64,000 bases of DNA from ECT2AJA-044 sp965262845 (GTDB lineage Bacteria; Bacteroidota; Bacteroidia; Flavobacteriales; ECT2AJA-044): the NCBI GenBank assembly GCA_965262845.1, contig CBDHFX010000002.1, forward strand, positions 1,116,001 to 1,180,000, given 5' to 3'. Positions 33,948 through 41,653 of the stretch are shown here, one piece after another (position 1 is the stretch's first letter; each line of letters begins with the position of its first letter). The translations under genes were made by a program, and so were the position numbers. The notes beneath the pieces were generated by a model, which did not search any database, was not told where the DNA came from, and saw nothing but the letters and a program-made list of their open reading frames with translations.

Positions 33948-34928
33948 ATGGGTTGTCTTCGAATAACGCATGATCAAAGGCCTGAACTTCGGGTGGTGCA
34001 TGCCAAAAAGGGGGTGACCTCCAACGATCGGGTAAAAAGGGTGCGTAGTTCGTACCTCTTCGGCATGTTGATGCCGGATCGCCACCAGGAGATCAACGGC
34101 AACCCCTATACCTATGGCTTTAACGGTATGGAACGCGATGAAGAGGTCAAGGGCGCCGGAAACAGCTACGATTTTGGAGTTAGAATGCAAGACCCAAGGT
34201 TGGGCCGTTGGCTGAGCATGGATCCATTAGCTGCCAAATATCCTGCATTCAGTCCTTACAGTTTTGTGGCCAACAGCCCACTTTTATTTATTGATCCTGA
34301 TGGTAAGAAAATCGTTATCCATTATGAGCAAGATGGGAAGAAGAAAAAAGTTGTTCTGAAGAAACTGTCGGATATCGAATTATTGAAGAATATTAATAAT
34401 GGTTTTGTTCAAGATGTGTACGAATCTTTGGAATATTTAAAAGAAGAACAACCTATTACTGATGCAATAACTACTAAGAAGAAGGTTAATATTATGGAAG
34501 TTGGAGATGGTGAGCAAGTTGATTTTTATGAAGGTGAACAAGGATTTACGATCGACTACAATCCAACAGAAGCCCTTGAAATAGTTCCAGACTCAGAGTT
34601 TGATAAACCCTTAGATGAAAGAGTTGGTTCAGGAAAAATTCAAAAACCCGCTATGGGCTTATTGCACGAAACAGGGCACTTTTTAGGCCTAATAACTGAT
34701 GGAAGAAAGGCACATCAAGCGCGTAGAGATGCTGAACCCCAAAAGCGGGAAATGAGAAATGCTGAAGAAGAAAGGGTAATCACTGAAATAGAAAATTCCG
34801 CAGCGAGAAGATTAGGAGGGCCTGAAAGAACAAATCATTCTGGTATTCCCCGCAAGTCTAAAGGTCCAACTTCCAAAGAAGTAGAGTCAAGGGAAAAGAG
34901 TAAAACGAGAAACCCAGGAAACCTGTAA
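33948..34928 (+). CDS. Orphan RHS-core C-terminal cassette with HEXXH metallopeptidase toxin domain
   Basis: 326 residues. Residues about 45-119 are only the last part of an RHS repeat-associated core: LFGMLMPDRHQEINGNPYTY, GFNGMERDEEVKGAGNSYDF, MQDPRLGRWLSMDPLAAKYP, SPYSFVANSPLLFIDPDG. After the DPDG junction (residues 116-119) the sequence changes to an AT-rich domain. This has a zinc-protease motif HETGH at residues 240-244 and a downstream ERVITEIENSAARRLG segment ending near NH 296-297, a layout like M91/NleD-type effector peptidases found as RHS tips. The thousands-residue RHS shell and any secretion signal are missing, and IS and intron relics lie just upstream. Probably a displaced toxin tip, active or not unknown. 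Confidence 0.68.
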   Translation: MGCLRITHDQRPELRVVHAKKGVTSNDRVKRVRSSYLFGMLMPDRHQEINGNPYTYGFNGMERDEEVKGAGNSYDFGVRMQDPRLGRWLSMDPLAAKYPAFSPYSFVANSPLLFIDPDGKKIVIHYEQDGKKKKVVLKKLSDIELLKNINNGFVQDVYESLEYLKEEQPITDAITTKKKVNIMEVGDGEQVDFYEGEQGFTIDYNPTEALEIVPDSEFDKPLDERVGSGKIQKPAMGLLHETGHFLGLITDGRKAHQARRDAEPQKREMRNAEEERVITEIENSAARRLGGPERTNHSGIPRKSKGPTSKEVESREKSKTRNPGNL

Positions 34929-34932
34929 GACT

Positions 34933-35406
34933 ATGCACAGGTTAACATTATTCATACTGTTGTTCTGTAGTTCAGTAGCAACAACTATGAAAGCTGACGC
35001 ACAAAATGAAATTGATCGCATTGATGTATATGCTATCAACTTCACAAAAACGAGTAAATACGGTTTAACTGAAAAAGAGATCAGGCAGCCTGAAAATTTA
35101 CAACTGAAAATAGATGAGATCAGCAGAAATTTAGAAGTGATGTTATCTCCATACGTAGGGCTTCGTGAATGTGTTTCTTCATCAAAATCAGATTTGGAAT
35201 CTGTTGATCTCAGAATGGTATGTGTTGTAAATATGAAGGATGGTTCAGAATGGACTTTAGGTTTTAGTTACATGGATTACATGACTTTTATTGGGAAAGT
35301 ATTAAAGCCAAGAAATGATCAGATTCTATTGGCATTAAGTCGACTTATCGAAGATAAGAAGATCAGGAAATCCATTGAGAATGATGTTAAGCTCAATAAA
35401 AAATAA
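34933..35406 (+). CDS. Small secreted protein, candidate immunity protein
   Basis: 157 residues, starting 4 bases after the toxin-like gene. N-terminal signal peptide (LTLFILLFCSSVATTMKADAQ), then a mixed alpha/beta body: IDRIDVYAINFTKTSKYGLT, NLQLKIDEISRNLEVML, LRMVCVVNMKDGSEWTLGFS, then a helical, lysine-rich end. No family recognised. The codon and base usage is AT-rich like the toxin domain and unlike the flanking operons, so the two travelled together. Tight spacing behind a polymorphic toxin tip makes immunity the first hypothesis. The signal peptide would place it in the periplasm, which must then be where the toxin acts; otherwise it is simply a hitch-hiking secreted protein. Confidence 0.6.
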   Translation: MHRLTLFILLFCSSVATTMKADAQNEIDRIDVYAINFTKTSKYGLTEKEIRQPENLQLKIDEISRNLEVMLSPYVGLRECVSSSKSDLESVDLRMVCVVNMKDGSEWTLGFSYMDYMTFIGKVLKPRNDQILLALSRLIEDKKIRKSIENDVKLNKK

Positions 35407-35441
35407 CTTGTTCAAAATCACTTTAACTAAGTCAATCAGAA

Positions 35442-35582
35442 ATGTATGATAACTGAAACACTAAGAACCGAATAAAAAGGGATGCATCTTTAGTTCTGAT
35501 TATATTACCTGTAATCGGCATTATTTTATTGATACGTGAATGGGAAACTGTGTTGGCTTGGTTCAGATCATTGTTTGAGTAG
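35442..35582 (+). pseudogene. Small membrane protein gene with in-frame TGA at codon 5
   Basis: The frame ATG 35442 (MYDN), TGA at 35454-35456, then NTKNRIKRDASLVLIILPV, IGIILLIREWETVLAW and a stop at 35580-35582, would give a 46-codon protein with one strong membrane helix flanked by basic and amphipathic parts. No ATG, GTG or TTG lies between the TGA and the helix. It is AT-rich like the two genes before it and starts 36 bases after the immunity candidate. Most likely a nonsense-mutated small gene of the island; a chance hydrophobic frame is the alternative. Confidence 0.33.
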
Positions 35583-35789
35583 CCAGTCTTTCCTGCCCCT
35601 TTGAGCCAAAAAAGTTATCAACACAGCAGCAAAACTGCCCCAATCTCTTTCCCTGTCTTTCGGCCCCTTTCTCCTTTTTTCTTTCTTTTCTTTTTTCCGC
35701 CCCCGCTCGGAGTGCCCGGCTGTTCGCCAGTAAGCGGTGGGCCTAAGAAAAAGCAAACCAAAAAACCAGCCGGAAAAGCTGGCCCTAAG

Positions 35790-35820
35790 GGCCAAAACCG
35801 CTTGCAGGCAGGTTTTGGCC
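35790..35820. repeat. 10-bp perfect inverted repeat
   Basis: GGCCAAAACC at 35790-35799 pairs with GGTTTTGGCC at 35811-35820 across an 11-base loop. Hairpin of unknown role. Confidence 0.6.
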
Positions 35821-35930
35821 AGTGCTAAAACGACTAAAGCAAGCGAAAAACAGACCATATTATAATGGACTGTCGACCAGCGACGAAAAAAAAACCGCTC
35901 AAGGGGAGTGTCCGCACGCAAAAGGTAAAA

Positions 35931-35974
35931 CTACAGAGCTAACTCTGTAGCTAGCTCTGTAGCTAGCTCTGTAG
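35931..35974. repeat. 12-bp tandem repeat with hairpin potential
   Basis: After an inverted copy CTACAGAGCT (35931-35940) come three units of a 12-bp repeat of the form AGCTCTGTAGCT, ending at 35974. The units are themselves complementary to the first block, so several alternative hairpins can form. Confidence 0.7.
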
Positions 35975-36091
35975 TTTTAACAAAAAAATGACAGGCTTCT
36001 TTCAACAAAATACTTTCTTACTATTATAGCTATAATTATCAAATAATCAGTTAGTTACCACAATAAAAGATGACGGACAAAGCACCCCAAA

Positions 36092-36117
36092 AAGCACTCC
36101 TTAAAAGTTGAGTGCTT
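36092..36117. repeat. 8-bp inverted repeat
   Basis: AAGCACTC at 36092-36099 and GAGTGCTT at 36110-36117 with a 10-base AT-rich loop; could act as a weak terminator. Confidence 0.5.
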
Positions 36118-36184
36118 CATATGGGCAACTCAGTACTTTACTCATGGGCACTGGTCCAACGGGTAGCCTGCGCAGCAACTACCA

Positions 36185-36203
36185 CACCGCCCACCGGGCG
36201 GTG
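36185..36203. repeat. GC-rich 8-bp hairpin
   Basis: CACCGCCC at 36185-36192 pairs with GGGCGGTG at 36196-36203 across a 3-base loop, followed by CAAAAAG. A stable hairpin, on the minus strand preceded by CTTTTTG. Confidence 0.6.
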
Positions 36204-36215
36204 CAAAAAGACAAC

Positions 36216-36293
36216 TGTCTTGTCCTGTAAATAGGTTTACACCAAAGCCCTCCATTATGAGTAAAAAAAGTAAAGTTATTTCAGGACAAGACA
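36216..36293. repeat. 12-bp perfect inverted repeat, widely spaced
   Basis: TGTCTTGTCCTG at 36216-36227 and CAGGACAAGACA at 36282-36293 are exact inverse complements separated by 54 bases. They could be ends of a tiny decayed element or a protein-binding pair. Confidence 0.6.
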
Positions 36294-36754
36294 AAGGCTT
36301 TAGGCCGTTTCCCACCTGTTTTTTTGGGGATATCGCCCGACTTTGATCCAAAGGTATGAAGGAAATCAACACATGCAAAGGCAAATTTTCGCTAAAATTA
36401 CAACTCCGAGCAGGGGTTTATCTGCACAAACCCCTTGAAAACCAAGGAGAAAAGGGGGGCAATAATTACATCAATGGCTTCCATATTTACCCTGGCTTTG
36501 AAAGCCCGGACTGGATCTGAAACGCGCTTTTTTCGTAAAAACACACCTGCCCAAAATAAATTTGCCCGATATGTGGAAATTTACATTTTCCAGCTTTTAT
36601 GGGTGGGGGTTATCGCCTGCTGAAAGGGGAAATTAAGAAAATTTTAACGCCCTGCAGGTATATGGATCCTTGACTCTTTGCGTTCCCCTTTAAGAACTTT
36701 GGCCCCATTTTCGCAGGCTTCACTACCTTGGGGCCTTCAAAAAAGTGACACAAT

Positions 36755-37759
36755 ATGGAAATACAAGCTTCCGAACTGGATATTCGGGCCCTGAATGAAG
36801 AGATCGGGCGCGAAAGCGCCTTTGTAGACCTCATCAATCAGGAGGTAAATAAGGTGATCGTTGGCCAGAAATACATGATCGAACGGCTTTTGATCGGTCT
36901 TCTGGGCTCAGGGCACATTCTGCTGGAAGGAGTGCCTGGACTGGCAAAAACACTGGCAATCAACTCCCTGGCCAATACGATGGACGGTAAATTCAGCCGC
37001 ATTCAATTCACGCCGGACCTATTGCCAGCCGATGTGATCGGGACCATGATCTACAACATGGCCAAAAACGAGTTCAGTATTAAAAAGGGACCTGTCTTTG
37101 CCCATTTCGTATTGGCCGACGAAATCAACCGGGCACCAGCCAAGGTGCAGAGTGCTCTGCTTGAGGCCATGCAGGAACGCCAGGTGACCATTGGGGAAGA
37201 GAGCTTTGCACTGGACGAGCCTTTTCTGGTATTGGCCACGCAAAATCCGATTGAACAGGAAGGAACCTACCCGCTACCCGAAGCACAAACCGACCGCTTT
37301 ATGCTGAAGACGGTGGTTGACTACCCCAAAAAAGAGCAGGAACGGCTCATTATGCAGCAGAACATGGCGGCCGGGCAGGCTCAGGTGCAGCCAGTAGTGC
37401 GCACCAAAGACATCCTGAAAGGGCGCGAAATGGTACACAAGGTGTATATGGATGAGAAGATCGAGCAGTATATCCTCGACATTATCTTTGCCACCCGGGA
37501 TCCCGAGGAGTATAAATTGCCGAACCTTAAACCGCTGATCCATTACGGAGCCTCCCCACGTGGATCTATCAATATGGCCAGGGCCGCCAGGGTGCATGCC
37601 TTTATTAAACGCCGCGGATACGTGATCCCGGAAGACGTTCGGGCCATTTGCATGGACGTGCTTCGTCACCGCATCGGTATCACCTACGAAGCCGAGGCGG
37701 AAAACGTGACCTCCGAAGACATCGTACGCGAGATCCTGAACGCGGTTGAAGTACCCTAA
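36755..37759 (+). CDS. MoxR-family AAA ATPase
   Basis: 334 residues. Walker A GVPGLAKTLAIN near residue 60, Walker B FVLADEINRAP, sensor LATQNPIEQEGTYPLPEAQTDRFMLK, and arginine-finger region HYGASPRGSINMARAA. MoxR ATPases act as chaperones for VWA-domain and metalloprotein partners. It heads the Bat operon: DUF58 follows 15 bases downstream, then the BatI-like protein, the VWA proteins BatA and BatB, and BatC-E, so its partners are most likely those VWA proteins at the inner membrane. No clear promoter box was found in the 300 bases upstream. Confidence 0.93.
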   Translation: MEIQASELDIRALNEEIGRESAFVDLINQEVNKVIVGQKYMIERLLIGLLGSGHILLEGVPGLAKTLAINSLANTMDGKFSRIQFTPDLLPADVIGTMIYNMAKNEFSIKKGPVFAHFVLADEINRAPAKVQSALLEAMQERQVTIGEESFALDEPFLVLATQNPIEQEGTYPLPEAQTDRFMLKTVVDYPKKEQERLIMQQNMAAGQAQVQPVVRTKDILKGREMVHKVYMDEKIEQYILDIIFATRDPEEYKLPNLKPLIHYGASPRGSINMARAARVHAFIKRRGYVIPEDVRAICMDVLRHRIGITYEAEAENVTSEDIVREILNAVEVP

Positions 37760-37774
37760 AAAGGAAACCTCCGA

Positions 37775-38644
37775 ATGGATACCTCCGAAGTGCTGAAAAA
37801 GGTCCGGCGCATTGAGATCAAAACAAAGCGTTTGAGCGATCATCTCTTTTCAGGCGAGTACCATAGCTCGTTTAAAGGGCGGGGTATGGCCTTTAGCGAA
37901 GTCCGGCCCTATCAGTTTGGAGATGATGTGCGGGCGATCGACTGGAATGTGACGGCCCGGTTCAGGGAACCGTTCATGAAGGTCTTTGAGGAGGAGCGCG
38001 AACTAACCCTCATGCTGGCCGTGGATATCAGTGCCTCGGAACGCTTTGGTTCCGGAGAGCCAACGAAGCGGCAGATCCTGACCGAGATCAGTGCCGTGTT
38101 AGCCTTTAGCGCCCTGGGAAACAACGATAAAATAGGCCTCCTGTTATTTTCGGATCAGGTGGAACTTTTTATTTCGCCCGCAAAAGGACGAAAACACGTG
38201 CTGCGGATCATTCGCGAACTGATCGAATTTGAGCCGCAAGGCTCTGGCACCGACATCGGCGGTGCGCTCAGTTACCTCAGCAACATGATGAAGCGCAAGA
38301 CAATCGTGTTTGTGCTGAGCGATTTTTTTGATTCGGGTTATACCGATGCCGTCAGGATTGCAGCCAAACGGCACGACCTCACCGGCATCCGCGTATATGA
38401 CGAACGTGAAAAAGAGCTGCCGAACGTGGGGCTGCTACCGTTACGCGATCCTGAAACAGGCTCCGAAAAATGGGTGAACACTGCAAATAAAACCGTCCGC
38501 CGTCGACAAAAAACCTGGTTTCTCGAACGTGAGGAGGAATTCCTGAACGGGTTTCCCCGGGCTGGCGCCGGAACGATCAATTGTCGGATCGATGAGAGCT
38601 ATGTGAAAAAGATGTTGGGATACTTCAAAAAACGATCGGCATGA
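37775..38644 (+). CDS. DUF58 (VWA-like) protein of the Bat operon
   Basis: 289 residues. The DUF58 core is clear: GEYHSSFKGRGMAFSEVRPY, QFGDDVRAIDWNVTARFREP, then a degenerate VWA/MIDAS segment LMLAVDISASERFG and SGTDIGGALSYL. No membrane segment is seen, so it is likely cytoplasmic and works with MoxR. The stop overlaps the next start by four bases (ATGA). Typical second gene of moxR-bat operons; the molecular role is not established. Confidence 0.9.
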   Translation: MDTSEVLKKVRRIEIKTKRLSDHLFSGEYHSSFKGRGMAFSEVRPYQFGDDVRAIDWNVTARFREPFMKVFEEERELTLMLAVDISASERFGSGEPTKRQILTEISAVLAFSALGNNDKIGLLLFSDQVELFISPAKGRKHVLRIIRELIEFEPQGSGTDIGGALSYLSNMMKRKTIVFVLSDFFDSGYTDAVRIAAKRHDLTGIRVYDEREKELPNVGLLPLRDPETGSEKWVNTANKTVRRRQKTWFLEREEEFLNGFPRAGAGTINCRIDESYVKKMLGYFKKRSA

Positions 38645-39627
38645 GCGAAGCCAGGGGCACAGAACAGAACGCCGGAGGCAGGGAGCTGTGGACTGCAGGC
38701 AGCAGGCCCGGAATAAAGCTAGTGCTGATGCTGATGCCTTTTCTTTTTACTGCTCAGGCTCAGCAAATTGAGTGGTATATGCAGGCCGACTCAACCAAAA
38801 TGCGGATCGGAGAACAGATCCAGATCAGGCTGCAGGCAGTGGTACCAAACGATGCGGAAGTGCTTTGGCCAATGGTGGCAGATACGCTCAACACCTTGGA
38901 AGTGATCAAACGAAGCGGTATTGACACCTCTGCGCCCGGTTCGAAACGCGTACTTGAAGAACGCATAACAGTGACGGCCTGGGACTCGGGCTATTACGTG
39001 ATCGGACCCCTGCCTTTGGTGGTGAACGGCGATACCACTATGAGCGATCCGATCTTTCTGACCGTAAATACAGTCGGGACACTTGAAGAGGAACCCTACG
39101 ATATTAAGGACCCTCTTGACGCTCCAAAAACCCTGGGCGAATGGCTGCGGCAGCTGGGACCGTGGATAGCTTTAGGCCTGGTGCTGGTATTGATCGGCTA
39201 TTGGCTGTGGAAGCGGCGCGGCAGGCATCTGGCCGTAGCGGAAGCGAAGGCCGTGAAGACAGACCCGTATGAACAGGCCCTCAACGAACTTGATCAGCTT
39301 TGCAGGAACAGGCTGTGGCAGAAAGGCGAGGTGAAGGAGTACTACGACGGGCTTACCGACATCGCACGGCGGTATTTGGAGCGTGGGTACGGGATCCCGG
39401 CCCTGGAAAGCACTACTGATGAAACGAAGGAGCTGCTTGCGGATCAGCCCGTGAGGGCTGAAGTACGGGACGATTTTATTGCGCTGATGCAGGAAGCAGA
39501 CATGGTGAAGTTTGCCCGGGAACGGTTCAACGATAAGGCCTGCGAGCAAGCCTTGCGGCGAACCCGCGAATTTATCGACGCTGTACACGAGGCCTATGCG
39601 TTCGAAGAAAAGGCAGCAGCATCATGA
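38641..39627 (+). CDS. BatI-like membrane protein of the Bat operon
   Basis: 328 residues. The N-terminal 25 residues are hydrophilic (EARGTEQNAGGREL), then a hydrophobic LVLMLMPFLFTAQAQ resembles a signal peptide, so the true start could be a later Met near residue 30. A BatD-like beta domain covers about 42-150 (RIGEQIQIRLQAVVPND). One membrane segment follows at about 178-190 (GPWIALGLVLVLIGYWLW), and then a cytoplasmic helical region. It lies between DUF58 and BatA, overlapping both by four bases. The gene symbol is not certain; the position and architecture match the unnamed or BatI gene of this operon. Confidence 0.7.
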   Translation: MSEARGTEQNAGGRELWTAGSRPGIKLVLMLMPFLFTAQAQQIEWYMQADSTKMRIGEQIQIRLQAVVPNDAEVLWPMVADTLNTLEVIKRSGIDTSAPGSKRVLEERITVTAWDSGYYVIGPLPLVVNGDTTMSDPIFLTVNTVGTLEEEPYDIKDPLDAPKTLGEWLRQLGPWIALGLVLVLIGYWLWKRRGRHLAVAEAKAVKTDPYEQALNELDQLCRNRLWQKGEVKEYYDGLTDIARRYLERGYGIPALESTTDETKELLADQPVRAEVRDDFIALMQEADMVKFARERFNDKACEQALRRTREFIDAVHEAYAFEEKAAAS

Positions 39628-40616
39628 CCAATTGGGAATTTGTACATCCGGAATGGTTTCGGGGCCTGCTGATCGTGCCCCTGCTTATATGGTGGGAATG
39701 GAGGCAGTTAAGGCGCGGCACCTCGGCCCTGACCTATTCAGGGATGGCGGCGCATACAGGAACGGACCTCTCAGGCATACTTCGGCAGGTACTGCCCCTG
39801 CTTCGGATCGCGGCGATCGCCTTGATCCTGGTGGCCCTGGCCCGGCCGCGCACCTCAGAAACGGGTAAAAAAACAAGTTCCACGGAAGGGATCGACATCG
39901 TACTGGCGCTGGACGTATCGAGCTCAATGGATGCGATGGATCTCAAGCCAAACCGGCTTGAGGCCTCCAGAGCAGTGGCCACACAGTTCGTATCCGACCG
40001 GCCGAGCGATCGGTTCGCCGTGGTGGTGTATGCCGGCGAGAGCTTTACACAGTCGCCCCTGACCACCGATCACCGTATTGTGCAGAACAGTCTGGCTGAT
40101 GTGCAGTTCGGTCGCATTGAGGACGGAACCGCCATTGGGATGGGCCTCGCCACTGCGGTGAACCGGTTAAAGAAAAGTGTGGCCGAGGGCAAGGTGATCA
40201 TCCTCATGTCGGACGGAGTCAACAACTCCGGGTTTATTGACCCGCTGACTGCCGCCGAGATCGCCCAGGAGTATGGCATCCGCGTATACACGATCGGTGT
40301 GGGCACTATGGGTATGGCTCCGAAACCAACCACCGATGCCTTTGGCCGCAAACGCATTGTGCAGATGAAAGTGGAGATCGACGAAGAGCGGATGCAGCAA
40401 ATTGCCGCCCTCACGGGCGGAAAATACTTTCGTGCCACGGACAACGAAAAGTTGGAATCGATCTATGGGGAGATCGATCAGCTGGAAAAGACACAGCTTG
40501 AGGAGCTGACCTATTACGAGTACGAGGAGCGATTTTATCCGCTGGCACTGCTGGCTATGGCATTGGTGGTGTTCGATTTTTTCCTCCGCAAAACGATCTT
40601 TAAAAGCGCATTTTGA
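39624..40616 (+). CDS. batA: VWA-domain membrane protein BatA
   Basis: 330 residues. An N-terminal membrane-anchoring part (LLIVPLLIWWEW and LLRIAAIALILVALARPR) is followed by a von Willebrand A domain with an intact MIDAS: DVSSSMDAMD near residue 95, SQSPLTTDH in the second loop, and VIILMSDGVNNSG near residue 195. A C-terminal membrane segment (FYPLALLAMALVVFDFFL) closes it. VWA proteins of this operon bind metal and are thought to form complexes in the inner membrane. Overlaps batI and batB by four bases at each end. Confidence 0.9.
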   Translation: MTNWEFVHPEWFRGLLIVPLLIWWEWRQLRRGTSALTYSGMAAHTGTDLSGILRQVLPLLRIAAIALILVALARPRTSETGKKTSSTEGIDIVLALDVSSSMDAMDLKPNRLEASRAVATQFVSDRPSDRFAVVVYAGESFTQSPLTTDHRIVQNSLADVQFGRIEDGTAIGMGLATAVNRLKKSVAEGKVIILMSDGVNNSGFIDPLTAAEIAQEYGIRVYTIGVGTMGMAPKPTTDAFGRKRIVQMKVEIDEERMQQIAALTGGKYFRATDNEKLESIYGEIDQLEKTQLEELTYYEYEERFYPLALLAMALVVFDFFLRKTIFKSAF

Positions 40617-41653
40617 TGGAATTGTATCGTTGGGAACATCCGGAATACCTGTACGGCCTTGCCCTGATCCCACTGCTGTGGCTGGTGCATGGGTTGTGGG
40701 CGCGTTGGCGAAAACAGGCCCGTGCCCGGTTCGGCGCAAAGGTTGCCGTGGAACGGCTGGCCCCGGAAGCTACCCGGAGCCGGCACGTGATCAAAACCCT
40801 GTGGACAAGTGTGGGCGTGGCCTCCCTGATCATTGCCCTGGCCAATCCGCAGGTTGGCTCCAAGCTCGAAACCGTGAAGCGCAAGGGGGTTGACGTGGTT
40901 TTCGCACTTGACGTGTCCAAATCCATGCTGGCCGAAGACGTGGCCCCGAACCGCCTCGAAAAATCAAAGCAGATCATTGGGAAAACCCTTGACGCCCTGG
41001 GCAGCGATCGGATCGGCCTGGTGGTCTACGCCGGTCAGGCATACCCGCAACTGCCCATCACCACCGACTACTCCGCGGCCCGAATGCTGCTGCGGATGGT
41101 GAATACGGACATTGTGCCATCGCAGGGAACGGCCATTTCCGAAGCGATCGAGCTGGCCGATCAATATTTCAGCTCGGGCGAAACCACCAAAAACAAGGTG
41201 CTTTTTATTCTGAGTGATGGCGAAGATCACGAAGAGGGCGCGAAGGAAGCCGCTAAAACCGTTACGGAAAAAGAGATCGTGGTCTACACTATTGGCGTGG
41301 GTACCTCAAAGGGCGCGCCCATCCCTAAAAAACGCGGAGGCCAGACCATTGACTTCAAAAAGGACCGCAGTGGCAAGGTGGTGGTTACCAAGCTCAATCG
41401 CCAACAGCTTGCCGGGATTGCATCTGCCGGCAACGGTGCCTACATAGACGGCGACCGCACTGAAGAGGTGGTGGAATTTATTGAAGATACGCTTAACAGC
41501 ATGCAGCGCGAAGAGATCGAAAGCAAGGTGTTCTCGGAATACAGGGATCAGTTCCCCCTCTTTTTGGGACTGGCCCTTTTCTGCTTTGTTATGGATGCGC
41601 TGCTCAGCGAGCGCAAAAGTTGGTGGAATCGCCTTAAATTGTTCCGGTCATGA
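40613..41653 (+). CDS. batB: VWA-domain membrane protein BatB
   Basis: 346 residues, paralogue of BatA. Start (WEHPEYLYGLALIPLLWLVHG) and second segment (LIIALANPQVGS) anchor it. The MIDAS is DVSKSMLAED, with TTDYSAARMLL and LFILSDGEDHEEGA. A C-terminal membrane segment (FPLFLGLALFCFVMDALL) follows. It overlaps batA by four bases and batC by four bases. A BatA-BatB pair with MoxR fits the published gene order of aerotolerance (bat) operons in Bacteroides; whether it aids oxidative-stress resistance here is not visible. Confidence 0.9.
   Translation: MMELYRWEHPEYLYGLALIPLLWLVHGLWARWRKQARARFGAKVAVERLAPEATRSRHVIKTLWTSVGVASLIIALANPQVGSKLETVKRKGVDVVFALDVSKSMLAEDVAPNRLEKSKQIIGKTLDALGSDRIGLVVYAGQAYPQLPITTDYSAARMLLRMVNTDIVPSQGTAISEAIELADQYFSSGETTKNKVLFILSDGEDHEEGAKEAAKTVTEKEIVVYTIGVGTSKGAPIPKKRGGQTIDFKKDRSGKVVVTKLNRQQLAGIASAGNGAYIDGDRTEEVVEFIEDTLNSMQREEIESKVFSEYRDQFPLFLGLALFCFVMDALLSERKSWWNRLKLFRS

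Larger units (their letters stand above)
35583..36754. other. Non-coding, hairpin-rich stretch between the toxin island and the Bat operon
   Basis: No convincing gene in 1.17 kb. ORFs here are low-complexity or overlap each other. Contents: a 35-base pure pyrimidine run at 35664-35698, and five inverted repeats listed separately. The last 330 bases before moxR show no recognisable promoter box. Confidence 0.7.

Noticed and set aside
35568..35921. ORFs on both strands over the pyrimidine-rich stretch
   Set aside because: Low-complexity K/R- or F/P-rich translations that overlap each other; no family features.
35931..35974. Short tandem repeats considered as a CRISPR array
   Set aside because: Units are 12 bp with no unique spacers and no cas genes nearby.
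36435..36623. 62-residue plus-strand ORF before moxR
   Set aside because: TTG start, no domain, no membrane or secretion signal that is convincing, and no coupling to moxR.
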